Source of the DNA: Methanolobus vulcani
GTDB taxonomy: Archaea; Halobacteriota; Methanosarcinia; Methanosarcinales; Methanosarcinaceae
DNA length: 64,000 bases
NCBI RefSeq assembly: GCF_900100715.1
Contig: NZ_FNCA01000001.1
Span: 310,001 to 374,000 of the forward strand
Direction: 5' to 3'
Below are positions 8,970 through 18,704 of the stretch, in pieces (positions within the stretch are counted from its first letter, which is position 1; every line of letters starts with the position of its first letter). The position numbers were made by a program, and so were the translations under genes. The notes under the pieces are model-generated. The model ran no database searches and was not told where the DNA came from. It saw nothing but the letters and a program-made list of their open reading frames with translations.

Positions 8970-9205
8970 CTAATGTCACCTATAGAATATACAACATTAA
9001 TGGTGAAATTAACTATATACTTTACTCATAAATTTTATATTGTTTTGGGTTTTGTGCACAGACATTTCCTACTCAGGAAAAGATTACAAAATAGTACTAT
9101 GATAATGTGCACTGTCCACTATACGATAATTATTCTTCACTCAAACCGTATATCAACAACCTCTCCTGCCACTAACCGAACTATAGATATCCATAATTCC
9201 CTTGG
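8970..9205 (+). other. Gap with no intact gene; missing 5' part of the downstream regulator
   Basis: AT-rich sequence between CD-NTase and the truncated regulator. Frames on both strands are short and interrupted. I find no remnant of the AlbA_2 DNA-binding half expected upstream of the regulator fragment, so that part was probably deleted. The leftmost bases must hold the CBASS promoter (minus strand). Confidence 0.4.
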
Positions 9206-9934
9206 ATGGATACATCATATTCTGATGCACCGACACGATACAATTACAGGCTTTCTGAGGAAGAGAACCTTTTCCGGTTCTATTTCAGCATTTTTGAACG
9301 CCTTATCAAAAAGATTGATCTCCCGTTTATGTTAAGAGCTGATGGCTTTGCCACCGACAGCCAACCCCAGCTTGTTGCTGTCCGTGAAGCTCTAGTGAAT
9401 CTTCTGATGCACTGCGATTATTTCAGCCCAATGAAGCCAAGGATAAGAGTTTTCCTTGATCGGATAGAGTTCTTAAATCCCGGCAGCCTGCCAAAGGATA
9501 TCGAGTCCATCATAAAAGAAGACTTCACAATGCCAAGAAACCCTATTATCGCTAAAATATTCAGAGTAATCAAACTCTCTGAAAATGCAGGCTCTGGCTT
9601 TGATAAGATGTTCAGTGGCTGGAAGTCGTATTATGAGATTGAACCCGAGGTTTCAAGTGATATAGACCACTATAAGATAACTTTCCCACTGGAAAAAGAC
9701 ACTATTCCTGAAAAAGTGTCGGAGAAAACTAGGGAGAAAACTAGGGAGAAAACTAGGGAGAAAATACTGAATATCATTTCCCAAAACCCTCAGGTAACAA
9801 CTGCTGAACTGGCAAAATTGACAGGAATAACAGACAAAGGTATTGAATGGCATATTAAGAAACTAAAAGATGAAGGATTGCTAAAGAGAGTTGGAGCAGA
9901 CAGGGGCGGTCACTGGGAAGTAGTTGGGAAATAA
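9206..9934 (+). pseudogene. 5'-truncated AlbA_2/ATPase-type transcriptional regulator (RecG-like family), C-terminal part
   Basis: 242 residues matching only the C-terminal half of the large AlbA_2 regulators. Residues about 20-170 are the GHKL-like ATPase region (AVREALVNLLMHCDYF, RIEFLNPGSLP, ENAGSGFDKMF). Residues about 180-240 are a winged helix (VTTAELAKLTGITDKGIEWHIKKLK). The N-terminal DNA-binding domain is absent, and an in-frame stop lies four codons before the first ATG. A run of EKTR units links the two parts. It could still be translated as a fragment, but the missing domain argues for a decaying gene. Confidence 0.7.
9722..9764 (+). repeat. 12-bp tandem repeat (about 3.6 units)
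   Basis: Three exact copies of GAGAAAACTAGG and a partial fourth, encoding Glu-Lys-Thr-Arg units in frame. This is the linker between ATPase and winged helix in the truncated regulator. Such exact short repeats change copy number easily. Confidence 0.9.
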
Positions 9935-10077
9935 TAGCTACAATTTTGGCACAGCTTGTGTCAGCATTGAAACACAGAATATTTTTACTGATTTTCAAAC
10001 CGCATCTTCAATAACTTTCCCACTTCAGATTTATTTCAAATTGTAGAGAATTATAGAACAAAAAAAAGAAAAGCATA

Positions 10078-10299
10078 TCAAGCATCTTTGTTTCTTGTAC
10101 GGTCCTCTGCAGGATCAATGTCCTCATTTGGATCACATGGTGGTGCTGGATCTCCCTTTGCATCGTCATTGACAGGACCGGGCTGCGGTTGTGAATCATC
10201 CGCGCTGTGGTCGTTATAGTTCTCATCGGCTATTGCATTGCCGGCGAACATCGTTATGGCAAGTGCAATAGCAAGCAATACTGCGAACGTTCTTTTCAT
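10078..10299 (-). CDS. Small secreted acidic protein
   Basis: 73 residues. Starts MKRTFAVLLAIALAIT, a Sec signal peptide with a likely cleavage after AGNAIA. The mature part is about 50 residues, rich in Asp, Pro, Asn and Glu (DDSQPQPGPVNDD), without cysteine pairs or membrane anchor. I chose the ATG at 10299 because GGTGAT lies five bases upstream; an in-frame start four codons earlier is less well placed. I do not recognise a family. It sits alone between the truncated regulator and the TRAM gene. Confidence 0.65.
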   Translation of the reverse strand: MKRTFAVLLAIALAITMFAGNAIADENYNDHSADDSQPQPGPVNDDAKGDPAPPCDPNEDIDPAEDRTRNKDA

Positions 10300-10526
10300 A
10301 GAATCACCCATATATATTATTCATTTAATGAAATATCTCTTTTTTGGGTTTCCAGGGAACTTTTGAGCCCCCACGCATTTCCAACTTTTCCCTGAAATGA
10401 GAGTAAAGAAAATAGCTACCGCTCTTCATACTATAACGCATGATAAAACAAAACTCAATAGAAAAAATAAAACAGGAAAATCAATATTTAGATTTTCCAT
10501 TACATATTAATTATTAATTGAAAGAA

Positions 10527-10718
10527 TTAAGCTAATTCGCCAAATGCGAACTTGCTAAGTACTTTAGTAACTTTAATTGTAACTTCGTCGCCGACTTTTG
10601 TCTCTGGTACAAAAACAACAAATCCGCTTACTCTTGCAATTCCATCGCCTTCTCTTGCGATATCTTCGATAGTTACATCATAGCTTTCTCCAGCTTCTAC
10701 TGGAGCATTTGACTGCAT
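10527..10718 (-). CDS. TRAM-domain small RNA-binding protein
   Basis: A single TRAM beta-barrel of about 63 residues: YDVTIEDIAREGDGIARVSGF, VVFVPETKVGDEV and a C-terminal KFAFGEL. Stand-alone TRAM proteins of methanogens bind RNA and act as chaperones, some being cold-induced in related species (family knowledge). I annotate the ATG at 10718; a GTG at 10739 extends it by seven residues, and an AAAGGA lies only two bases before that GTG, so either start is possible. It stands alone with a long upstream region. Confidence 0.88.
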   Translation of the reverse strand: MQSNAPVEAGESYDVTIEDIAREGDGIARVSGFVVFVPETKVGDEVTIKVTKVLSKFAFGELA

Positions 10719-10739
10719 GTTATTAAACAAATATTTCAC

Positions 10740-10974
10740 GTCCTTTAAGTATTAGCTTAAAAAGAATACAACCATTTGGTTAAAGATACGAAAAAACAGT
10801 AAATACGGTTAAGGTAATACTATCTAGACCTATAATTATCAAAGTAGTTAAAGCCTCTAAAAGCATACTTACTAAGTTCGGATACTATATAAATATGATA
10901 GTACATATGCAAATGAGATACATTTCTGTTTTCTTTATCTACAAATATCCACAGATAAAAAAGGAGAATATTAG
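10740..10974 (-). promoter_or_regulatory. Promoter and probable long leader of the TRAM gene; terminator of the next gene
   Basis: On the minus strand a TATA-like TATTTATATA lies at 10886-10895, which puts the transcript start near 10862 and leaves a leader of about 120-145 bases before the TRAM start. At the right end (10957-10966) a minus-strand CTCCTTTTTTATC tract is a likely terminator for the FilR1-type gene. Confidence 0.4.
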
Positions 10975-11775
10975 TTAAATCTCAGTCACAGCTATTGAAT
11001 CTTTAAGAATATGATCATAAAGCTCTTTTGTCCAGTCAACTGCACTCTGACCTTGACATAACATGAACTTATGATCAAAAACCCCTTTCTTATTAAACGC
11101 ACTTATCAGAGAGTGGACACTATCAAATGTAAAATATAAGAATTTCATCTTTTTAGTGTAAACATACATGTGGAAGAACTCATTATTAATGAAACTTGTA
11201 ATCTCTTTTTGATATTCTGTTCTCAGCTTGTTAAGTAATTCCTGAGAAACTATATAGTAGAAATCGACATTACTTTCAAGCAGTTCTTCGATGATCGAAT
11301 CGAAATTGGGGTAGAGTGTAGTAGTAACTACATAGACCTGAGGCGATACCTTATAATCCATGTTAAAAGATTTGTGCACGGAGAACAATTCTGTAATATG
11401 CGGGGTTATTATTTTGCAATCATTAAGCTGACCTATTTTATCTAATAAAGGAGAGGGAATGAAATCAAGATCCCGGCTTCCCCAATAATCAATATCAATA
11501 TCAAAAACACCAATTTTATCCAGTAAAGGGATCATATCATCAACAACAACTTTTCCAATTGTTGTCAACTCATAGGTGTCATTGTAGTGAATGATCAGAT
11601 AATGCTCTTCCAGAATCTTCATTTGAGGGAGCAATGAATTTCTGTTCGTGTCCATTAACTCTAGAAGAGTATCCATCTCTTTTGCACCATTACGCAAAAA
11701 TAATAGCACATTCATCCTCTTTTCAGAAGCAAATGCTACATCAAGTAACCGTTTTTTCACTAAATCCACACCCAT
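10975..11775 (-). CDS. FilR1/DUF1724-type winged-helix regulator
   Basis: 266 residues. Residues 1-85 form a winged helix (EKRMNVLLFLRNGAKEMDTLLELM, then YELTTIGKVVVDDM). The rest fits the FilR1/DUF1724 sensor domain common in methanogens, with the typical LDFIPSPLLDKIGQL and a C-terminal segment ending in a short helix. Members of this family in Methanosarcina (Msr proteins) control methyltransferase genes. The target here is unknown; the mtaCB promoter 12 kb away is one candidate. Confidence 0.85.
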   Translation of the reverse strand: MGVDLVKKRLLDVAFASEKRMNVLLFLRNGAKEMDTLLELMDTNRNSLLPQMKILEEHYLIIHYNDTYELTTIGKVVVDDMIPLLDKIGVFDIDIDYWGSRDLDFIPSPLLDKIGQLNDCKIITPHITELFSVHKSFNMDYKVSPQVYVVTTTLYPNFDSIIEELLESNVDFYYIVSQELLNKLRTEYQKEITSFINNEFFHMYVYTKKMKFLYFTFDSVHSLISAFNKKGVFDHKFMLCQGQSAVDWTKELYDHILKDSIAVTEI

Positions 11776-12269
11776 GAACAGGTATTATTTATCTTCTAAT
11801 TTGATGCGCATTTATGTACCGATTTTATTTAAATCAAATCAGTGAATGGTAATTACGTCTGTTTGTATATGACATAATTATAAAAATATCCGAATATATG
11901 ATTGCTATATGCACAAGCTTGTCCTAAAATGAACATTCAAATTAAATGGTTTCCCATTCTTAAGATTCGGCATCTATAAATCAAACTTCAGTTTTTCTTC
12001 CTGTGAACGACAATGTTCCATTTGAAAAACTCTTCAATTTGCTATACTTTGTACTAAGGTAATTCTGGAAAGATGTGAAAGGTTCAGGCTGATTCATTCT
12101 CATATTTAAATGATGTGATATATATCATTGTTAAGTATAAGTACAGCAAAAAATCCTCATGAGGTTTAATCATTTTGGTATGCTGCGTAAAAATATTATA
12201 AATTATCCGCAAATATAAAAAGAGTGAATAACTACAATTATATAATTAGTACAACACAAATAATAATGG
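11776..12269. other. 494-bp gap: dys remnant, promoter of the sensor kinase, one palindrome
   Basis: No intact gene. It contains the decayed dys 5' end (separate entry), a 10-bp palindrome CCTCATGAGG near 12152, and an AT-rich TATA-like stretch AATTATATAATTAG near 12237-12250 that suits the sensor kinase start at 12270. The left part is the promoter of the FilR1-type gene on the minus strand. Confidence 0.5.
11974..12021 (-). pseudogene. Remnant of the 5' end of a deoxyhypusine synthase gene
   Basis: Reading the minus strand from 12021 gives MEHCRSQEEKLKFDL and a stop, against [16 protein letters not shown] in the intact dys gene. Over about 52 bases (including bases upstream of the start) 44 agree with the intact copy, for example the shared run GACAATGTTCCATTTGAAA. 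Similarity ends after codon 12. The copy has the same orientation as dys, so the two dys starts flank the island at 5.5-12 kb as direct repeats. Confidence 0.8.
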
Positions 12270-13979
12270 ATGTTGGATATTAAATCATTATACATTAGCC
12301 TATTTATAACTCAAGTTATTTTAACATTAATTTACTTTTTTTATTGGAAAACACAAAAGACCTATCCAGGATTTTATGAATGGACACTTTCACTTTTTGT
12401 AGCATCCATAGCAAAAATTCTATTTATATTCAGGGATACTCTCCCGGATTTTCTAACAATTACCATTGCTAATACACTTTCGGTTTTGTACTTTGTCTTA
12501 GTACTGGATGCACTGAAGCTCTATTTCACAAACCACAGATTACGCCGTGAAATATATTTCCTTTCTTTTCCTTTGATAATAAGCCTTTATTATTTTACAG
12601 AATATGTTGATAGTGCAGAGATTCGCAACAGCATCTATTCGATATCAAGCATCATATTAATAATCTTAATACTAAAGGTTCTTTTGACTAAGTCCAATTC
12701 AACTGGAAAATTATTTTCTAGACTCCTTGCAGCAGGTTATGTTCTTTATATGTTTACTCTTGTAGTGAGACTTGGAGACTGGTTTTCAAATTTTGCGAGC
12801 CGTAATCTATTCTCTCCATCAACATTTAACCTGCTTCTAATGCTTATTGGTATAATAACGATCTTAGATGTAAGTCTATCATTCATTCTACTTAATTTTC
12901 AGAGATCAACGCAGGAACTCGATAAAGCAAAGATAGAATCACAGAATATTGCCAACCGCTACTCTCTTGCTGCAAGTTCTGCAAAAGCAGGTCTCTGGTA
13001 TATGGATTTGAACACAGATACATATCATTGGGATGATTCTCTTGAAAGACTGCTTAGACCTGAAATAGATATATTGAAGAAATTACAAGAAATCTGGAAT
13101 TCATTTGAAATAACAAATGAATACATGCCAGATACTGATAAAAGATGTACCCAAATAACAGATGAACGTCATTTAACTACTGAATTCAGTTTTCATCGTA
13201 AAAATAAAGGTCTACTTCATTTTATGGTTCATGCCCATATTGTGTGTAATGCCGAAGGTTCCAATGTTGTTGTCGGGCTAATATATGATATTACTTCGCT
13301 GCGTAAAGCAGAAAATGCGCTTAAAGAATCAAATAAAAAACTGAATCTAATGAATAGTATTACTCGACATGACATCCTGAACATGACCAATGGGACAAAT
13401 GGTTTTGCAGAACTGCTTATAAGGGAACTGGATGATCCGGAACTCAATAAAATGGCTGAACACATTGCTTATTGTGCTGATATGACTTCTAAATTAATAT
13501 CATTCACAGCCCAATATCAGGACTTAGGAACCACTGAACCTTTATGGCAGAACATATCTCTTTTATTGGAGGATGATGAGTTCAAGTTCATTACAGAAGG
13601 CAAATCACTAAATTATCCGGAACCAGATATTCTTATCTATACTGATAAGATGCTCAAGAAAGTTCTCTATAACCTCATAGAGAACTCATTGAGGCATGGT
13701 CAGAATGTTAATTCTTTCTCGTTCTTTTATGACTTTTCAGAAGATGGACTTAATGTAGTATATACTGACGATGGCATTGGCATTCCTGACGAGAATAAAG
13801 ATAAAATCTTTGAAAGAAACTTTGGAACAAACACAGGACTGGGGCTTTTCTTTTGCAGGGAAGTGCTTGAGATTAGTGGTTTGAAAATCCGTGAAAATGG
13901 TGTGTATGGTCAAGGTGCCAGATTCGAGATTAGTGTGCCTTCGGGTTCATTCAAAGAAGTTAATCAACATCTTGACTAA
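12270..13979 (+). CDS. Membrane sensor histidine kinase with PAS domain
   Basis: 569 residues. Residues 1-215 contain six or seven membrane helices (starting LYISLFITQVILTLIYFFYW). A PAS-like segment follows (about 230-350: AKAGLWYMDLNTDTYHWDDSLERLL). Then a short helix carries the phosphoacceptor His367 in ITRHDILN, typical of methanogen kinases, and an ATP-binding domain with LYNLIENSLRHG, DDGIGIPDENKDKIF and GLGLFFCREVL. No receiver domain or response regulator gene is adjacent, so the partner is unknown. Confidence 0.9.
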   Translation: MLDIKSLYISLFITQVILTLIYFFYWKTQKTYPGFYEWTLSLFVASIAKILFIFRDTLPDFLTITIANTLSVLYFVLVLDALKLYFTNHRLRREIYFLSFPLIISLYYFTEYVDSAEIRNSIYSISSIILIILILKVLLTKSNSTGKLFSRLLAAGYVLYMFTLVVRLGDWFSNFASRNLFSPSTFNLLLMLIGIITILDVSLSFILLNFQRSTQELDKAKIESQNIANRYSLAASSAKAGLWYMDLNTDTYHWDDSLERLLRPEIDILKKLQEIWNSFEITNEYMPDTDKRCTQITDERHLTTEFSFHRKNKGLLHFMVHAHIVCNAEGSNVVVGLIYDITSLRKAENALKESNKKLNLMNSITRHDILNMTNGTNGFAELLIRELDDPELNKMAEHIAYCADMTSKLISFTAQYQDLGTTEPLWQNISLLLEDDEFKFITEGKSLNYPEPDILIYTDKMLKKVLYNLIENSLRHGQNVNSFSFFYDFSEDGLNVVYTDDGIGIPDENKDKIFERNFGTNTGLGLFFCREVLEISGLKIRENGVYGQGARFEISVPSGSFKEVNQHLD

Positions 13980-14044
13980 GAATATCAATACATACTCACC
14001 CTAGTTGCATAATATAATAATAGATAAATGTCATATTATCTTTA

Positions 14045-14458
14045 ATGAGTTCAGTATTTCAAAAACTGGTACCAAAACAGCGAAAGATGTCAACAAGAAT
14101 TGGAGGATTGTTGATAATAGTAGGGGAAACCATGTTTCTTTTTTCCCTGCTCAATTTCCTGATGATCACAAGGCTGCAGTATTATAATTCAGGTGATAGT
14201 TTCATGAGGACGCTTTTTCCTCATTACCTGCTGTTCCTTGCAGCACTTTTCATAGTAGCATTTCTTGGAATGTGGCTCACCTATGTGTATGTATTCCCGA
14301 GCAAGCAGCGGTTTTCTCAGGAACAGGCAATTAAAGATGACAGAAGTCCGATGTACAATAAGATCCTCGAACTTGAGGATGATATCGATGAACTGAAAAA
14401 GGTTGTCTTTGAGATGTCAGAGAAAATAGATCGCCTGAATGAAAAGGATAATAGCTAA
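14045..14458 (+). CDS. Membrane protein with two helices and a C-terminal coiled coil
   Basis: 137 residues. Two hydrophobic helices (about 20-42, IGGLLIIVGETMFLFSLLNF, and about 62-87, LLFLAALFIVAFLGMWLTYV), then a charged C-terminal tail with a short coiled coil (ILELEDDIDELKKVVFEM). No known family recognised. It lies 34 bases before the metallophosphoesterase gene on the same strand and may be in the same transcript. Confidence 0.7.
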   Translation: MSSVFQKLVPKQRKMSTRIGGLLIIVGETMFLFSLLNFLMITRLQYYNSGDSFMRTLFPHYLLFLAALFIVAFLGMWLTYVYVFPSKQRFSQEQAIKDDRSPMYNKILELEDDIDELKKVVFEMSEKIDRLNEKDNS

Positions 14459-14492
14459 GGACAACAGCTAATTTGAGAAAAGAATCGTTACA

Positions 14493-15362
14493 ATGACAAT
14501 TCAAATTGATCCGCTTATTGATGAACCTGCCCTTGTGGTAAGCAACGAAACAAAGTCACTGGTAGTTGCCGATATCCATCTGGGAATTGAATGGGACCTC
14601 TACAGAAGTGGATTTTCCATACCAAGCCGCATGAAATACGGCCTTGAAAGGATTCTGAAATACATCGACCAAGTGGCTCCTGAAAGAATTATTCTGCTTG
14701 GAGATGTAAAACATAACGTGCCACAAATATCATGGCAGGAAAGAGACGAAATACCATATTTCCTTTCAGTACTTTCCGACCATGCAGATGTGGAAATATT
14801 CCCCGGAAACCACGACGGAGGAATAGAGTATCTGCTTCCGGACAGGAAAAACATAACCGTGCATCCTGCAAGGGGAGCCATTATTGAAGACGTAGGTTAT
14901 TTTCACGGACATACGTGGCCGGACCCTAAAATGTTCAAAGCTGAATACATCATCACTGCGCACAACCATCCTACAATCCGTCTTACCGATTCACTTGGCT
15001 ATGCCATGGTAGAACAGAGCTGGATAAGGACACGCCTGAACCTCCCTGTTCTGCAGGAACATTTCAGCAGTCTTGAACTTGAAAAGGACAGTGAGAACTG
15101 GAATGATCCTGAAATGATAATCGTACCATCCTTCAATGAACTATGTGGAGGTGTGGCTTTCAATGAATCGCTGCATGATGATCTTCTGGGACCATTATTC
15201 TCATCACGCGGTGTTGATATCGATAATGCACAGGCATACCTGCTTGATGGAACCCAACTGGGAAAGCTGAAGAACATAAGAAAACTTGAGGAAAGCAAGG
15301 TTCGCACGAGGATAAAACGTAAAGGTTCAAAGAAAAAGGAACAAAAAGGGAGCGGAAAATGA
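14493..15362 (+). CDS. Calcineurin-like metallophosphoesterase, Lhr-associated
   Basis: 289 residues with the two-metal phosphoesterase motifs in order: VADIHLG (Asp, His), LLGDVKH (Gly-Asp), FPGNHDGG (Gly-Asn-His-Asp), HGHTWP and TAHNHP (metal His). The C-terminal tail is lysine-rich (residues about 268-289). The stop overlaps the start of the Lhr helicase gene by four bases (ATGA). This phosphoesterase/Lhr pairing is seen in other prokaryotes and points to nucleic acid end processing or repair. The substrate is unknown. Confidence 0.88.
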   Translation: MTIQIDPLIDEPALVVSNETKSLVVADIHLGIEWDLYRSGFSIPSRMKYGLERILKYIDQVAPERIILLGDVKHNVPQISWQERDEIPYFLSVLSDHADVEIFPGNHDGGIEYLLPDRKNITVHPARGAIIEDVGYFHGHTWPDPKMFKAEYIITAHNHPTIRLTDSLGYAMVEQSWIRTRLNLPVLQEHFSSLELEKDSENWNDPEMIIVPSFNELCGGVAFNESLHDDLLGPLFSSRGVDIDNAQAYLLDGTQLGKLKNIRKLEESKVRTRIKRKGSKKKEQKGSGK

Positions 15363-18190
15363 GTTTTGACAACATATTCGATTCATTTGATCCGAGAATT
15401 CAGACCGCTCTGGAAAAACAGGGATTTAAAGCACCAACTGAACCTCAGGAAAAAGTGTTTCCTTATATCCTGAAAGGTGATCATACATTCCTTATTGCTC
15501 CAACGGGTTCAGGAAAGACCGAATCTGCAGTTCTTCCCATATTCCATGCCATTCTTGCCAAAACCCAGGAGCAAAGGACAGGAATATCAGCTCTTTACAT
15601 CACACCCCTAAGGGCTCTTAATCGTGACATGCTTTCCCGAATACAATGGTGGGGAAAGGAACTTGGTATCGATGTCCAGGTAAGACACGGAGATACTTCC
15701 CAATATGAGAGACAGAAACAATCACGCAAACCACCTGATTTCCTGATCACAACACCTGAAACTTTGCAGGCGATGTTTACCGGTTCACGCCTGAGAAAGA
15801 ACCTGTCCTATGTAACTCATGTTGTCGTGGATGAGATACATGAAATGGCATCCTCAAAAAGAGGAACACAGCTTGCGGTTGGACTTGAAAGACTTGTGGA
15901 ACTTTCAGGAGAGTTCCAGAGAATCGGGCTTTCAGCCACTGTAGGTAATCCTGAGGAAGTTGCAAAGTTCCTTGCAGGTTCTGAAAGAGAGGTGTCCATA
16001 ATCTCGGTTTCCCTGCTAAAGCTGCTGGATTTCAGTGTTGTAAGCCCGCAGGTTACTGATGATGACATTACGCTCTCAAAGAAGCTGGCATGCGATGTGA
16101 ACTTTGCAGCACATATACGCTGTGTTCGGGATATTGTTCTGGATAATGTTTCCACGCTGGTTTTCGTGAATACAAGACAGAGTGCTGAAGCACTCGCTGC
16201 CGGATTTAATATGCTGGAACTGCCAATTGGAGTTCATCATGGTTCATTGTCTGTGGATTCACGTATCGAGGCAGAGGAATCATTCAAAAACGGTGACCTT
16301 CAGGGACTAATTTGTACATCGTCAATGGAACTTGGAATTGATATCGGCAACGTGGACCACGTTGTCCAGTATGGCTCACCTAGACAGGTTTCCAGACTTT
16401 TGCAGCGTGTTGGACGTGCAGGTCACAGGATACATGAAGTTTCCAGAGGTACAATCATTGCAATGGATGCCGATGATGTGGCAGAAAGCATGGCAATCTG
16501 TAAACTTGCCACTGAAGGAAAGGTTGAATCTATTTCTCCGCACATGAATTCACTGGATGTTGTGGCAAATCAGCTTGCAGGTATCGTTCTTGATTTTGGA
16601 GATATCGGAATTGATAAGATATACAGCATCTTAAAACGTGCCTATCCTTTCAGGAACCTTCGGATCGAGGTTCTCAGGAAAGTAATAGCTCAGATAAAGG
16701 ATTACCGTATGGTCTGGCAAGAAGAAGGTTCCGATAATATCAGCCGCAGAAGGAAGAGCTGGCAATACTATTACGATAATCTTTCCATGATACCGGATGA
16801 GAAGAAATACGAAATATTTGATATTGTAACCGGCAGACCGGTTGGAGTTCTTGATGAGGCTTTTGTTATTAATTTTGCAACACCTGGTGCGGTTTTCATT
16901 ACAAAAGGAGACATGTGGCGTGTCATAGAGATGATAAGCGACCGCAACAGAATAAAAGTTGAACCGGTCAGAGGCATGGGAGAAATACCGAGCTGGACAG
17001 GCGAAGAGATCCCTGTTCCTTTTGAGGTCGCTCAGGAAGTTGCAAATATTCGTTCTATAATTGCAGGTATGATCCTTGAAGAAAATGAAGACGAGGAAAT
17101 AGCCACTAAACTGGCTGCGTTGTACCCAATTGACCCCGAAAGCCTGACAGAGCTTCTTTCCATAATCAGAGAACATGTTGAAGGTGGTTATCCACTCCCC
17201 GACCAAAATATGTTCGTTATTGAGAATGATGGGGATGCAGTGTTAATAAACACCTGCATCGGACACAATGCCAACGAAACGCTTGCAAAGGTGCTGACAT
17301 CACTGCTGGCTGCAAGATATGGAAGCAGCGTGGCACAGGAGATCGACCCTTACAGGATAAAGATGACATTGCCACGCAGGATCAAGGCTAAGGAAATTGA
17401 AACACTTTTGCAGGATATTCAGCCGGAACATATTGAACCTATTATTGAAATGACCTTGAAGAACACTTCACTGATGAAGTGGAAGATGGTGCATGTTGCC
17501 AGGAAGTTCGGTGCCCTTAGCAAGGATATTGATTATGACAGGATTAGCATGAAGAAGCTGCTTGAGATATATCGTGATACTGCAATGTATGACGAAGTTA
17601 TCCGGGAGATCTTCCATGATATGCTGGATGTTGAAAGAGTTACGGATATACTTAGAAGGATGGCTGAAGGTGAGATCCGCCTTGTGGTGAGCAAGTCAAC
17701 ACCTATAGGAAGTTCGGGTTTCTCTATGAAACGTGACCTTGTGGCTCCTGAGAAAGCTGACAGGTCAATTGTTATGGCTCTGAAAGAACGTATTATGAAT
17801 GACAATGTTATCCTTTTCTGTGTGCATTGCAAGAAATGGACATCAAGAAGACAGGTGAAGAATGTTCCTGATAAGATAATATGCCCGGTTTGTGATTCCG
17901 GGATGGTGGCTGCACTCAAACCATGGGAAGATGAGGAGATCAAACTTGTCAGAAAGCAGGATAAGGTCACTGCAAAGGAGGATATCAAACGTATCCGCAG
18001 GGTTTACAGGAATGCGAATATTGTCATGACACATGGAAAAATGGCAGTAATAGCACTTGCAAGCAGAGGTGTGGGACCTGAAATGGCAACCCGTGTGATA
18101 CAGAAAATGCGACATGATGAAGAAGCATTCTATCGTGACATTCTGGTAGCTGAAAGGAACTATGCCAAGAACAAGAGATTCTGGAGCTGA
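15359..18190 (+). CDS. lhr: Lhr-type superfamily 2 helicase
   Basis: 943 residues, the Lhr core length. Motif I is [11 protein letters not shown], motif II DEIHEM, motif III SATVGN, and the C-terminal RecA domain has [18 protein letters not shown] and QRVGRAGHR. After the helicase core comes the Lhr winged-helix/core region, then near the C-terminus a probable zinc knuckle: two CxxC pairs, in FCVHCKKW and IICPVCDSG. Lhr proteins are 3'-5' DNA/RNA-DNA helicases for repair. Coupled by four-base overlap to the phosphoesterase. Confidence 0.95.
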   Translation: MSFDNIFDSFDPRIQTALEKQGFKAPTEPQEKVFPYILKGDHTFLIAPTGSGKTESAVLPIFHAILAKTQEQRTGISALYITPLRALNRDMLSRIQWWGKELGIDVQVRHGDTSQYERQKQSRKPPDFLITTPETLQAMFTGSRLRKNLSYVTHVVVDEIHEMASSKRGTQLAVGLERLVELSGEFQRIGLSATVGNPEEVAKFLAGSEREVSIISVSLLKLLDFSVVSPQVTDDDITLSKKLACDVNFAAHIRCVRDIVLDNVSTLVFVNTRQSAEALAAGFNMLELPIGVHHGSLSVDSRIEAEESFKNGDLQGLICTSSMELGIDIGNVDHVVQYGSPRQVSRLLQRVGRAGHRIHEVSRGTIIAMDADDVAESMAICKLATEGKVESISPHMNSLDVVANQLAGIVLDFGDIGIDKIYSILKRAYPFRNLRIEVLRKVIAQIKDYRMVWQEEGSDNISRRRKSWQYYYDNLSMIPDEKKYEIFDIVTGRPVGVLDEAFVINFATPGAVFITKGDMWRVIEMISDRNRIKVEPVRGMGEIPSWTGEEIPVPFEVAQEVANIRSIIAGMILEENEDEEIATKLAALYPIDPESLTELLSIIREHVEGGYPLPDQNMFVIENDGDAVLINTCIGHNANETLAKVLTSLLAARYGSSVAQEIDPYRIKMTLPRRIKAKEIETLLQDIQPEHIEPIIEMTLKNTSLMKWKMVHVARKFGALSKDIDYDRISMKKLLEIYRDTAMYDEVIREIFHDMLDVERVTDILRRMAEGEIRLVVSKSTPIGSSGFSMKRDLVAPEKADRSIVMALKERIMNDNVILFCVHCKKWTSRRQVKNVPDKIICPVCDSGMVAALKPWEDEEIKLVRKQDKVTAKEDIKRIRRVYRNANIVMTHGKMAVIALASRGVGPEMATRVIQKMRHDEEAFYRDILVAERNYAKNKRFWS

Positions 18191-18292
18191 ATTGCTTTTA
18201 TGTATGAGATTACCTGAATAGACAATCTTATATCAATATAAAACAAATATAAAACGGCTGAAGATTACCAGTCTTGAGCCGGGAGGAATAAA

Positions 18293-18478
18293 ATGCAATC
18301 TTTTATAGTTGAGCACTATCTGCAAAAAAAGATAGACATTTATTGTGGCGGTCCAGACAGGTTCTATGGAGTTGTTGAAGCATGCGCAGACGGCGTGCTG
18401 ACAATCAAGGATGAAAATAAATACACACACATTGCCATTGATAAGATCATTGCCATATGGAGCGATGAAAAGAAGTAA
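18293..18478 (+). CDS. Small Sm-like beta-barrel protein (paralogue 1)
   Basis: 61 residues, MQSFIVEHYLQKKIDIYCGG..., with a strong GGAGGA ribosome site. The pattern (a strand pair around DIYCGG, a turn FYGVVEACADGVLTIKD, then YTHIAIDKIIAIW) resembles the five-strand Sm/LSm-type barrel. A paralogue at 40131 shares FIVEHxLxKxVxxYCGG and ACxDGVLT. Small Sm-like proteins bind RNA, but no function is known for this group as far as I can tell. Confidence 0.8.
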   Translation: MQSFIVEHYLQKKIDIYCGGPDRFYGVVEACADGVLTIKDENKYTHIAIDKIIAIWSDEKK

Positions 18479-18641
18479 ACTGAAATATTTATGAATGGTA
18501 ATTTTATCTTAATATCCTTTTCTTATTTTTAATAAACTATTTGCCTATTGGTCATACTTGTCCCGTATATTTCTGATTTGTTAATGGTTATTAATTTGAA
18601 TTTTTTTTCATTTTCTGCATCCCCCTGCTTTAATCCAATAG

Positions 18642-18650
18642 TTTTATATC
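18642..18650 (+). promoter_or_regulatory. TATA box of mtaA
   Basis: TTTTATATC placed about 60 bases before the mtaA start, giving a predicted transcript start near 18672 and a leader of about 33 bases. The rest of the 226-base gap is T-rich, partly from termination of the upstream small gene. Confidence 0.5.
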
Positions 18651-18704
18651 TGATGTAACGCAAATCAAGGTGACTAAAATCTACTCAACAGAGAAGGATT
18701 CATT

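Noticed and set aside
8949-9335. 128-residue frame upstream of the truncated regulator
   Set aside because: Composition and lack of motifs suggest a chance frame; it overlaps the true regulator fragment in another frame.
5661-9934. The S-layer fusion as a third CBASS gene
   Set aside because: It is on the other strand, convergent, with its own promoter; only proximity supports a link.
12121-12180. CCTCATGAGG palindrome before the sensor kinase as an operator
   Set aside because: Ten bases with no second copy; too short to separate from chance, so only listed in the gap description.
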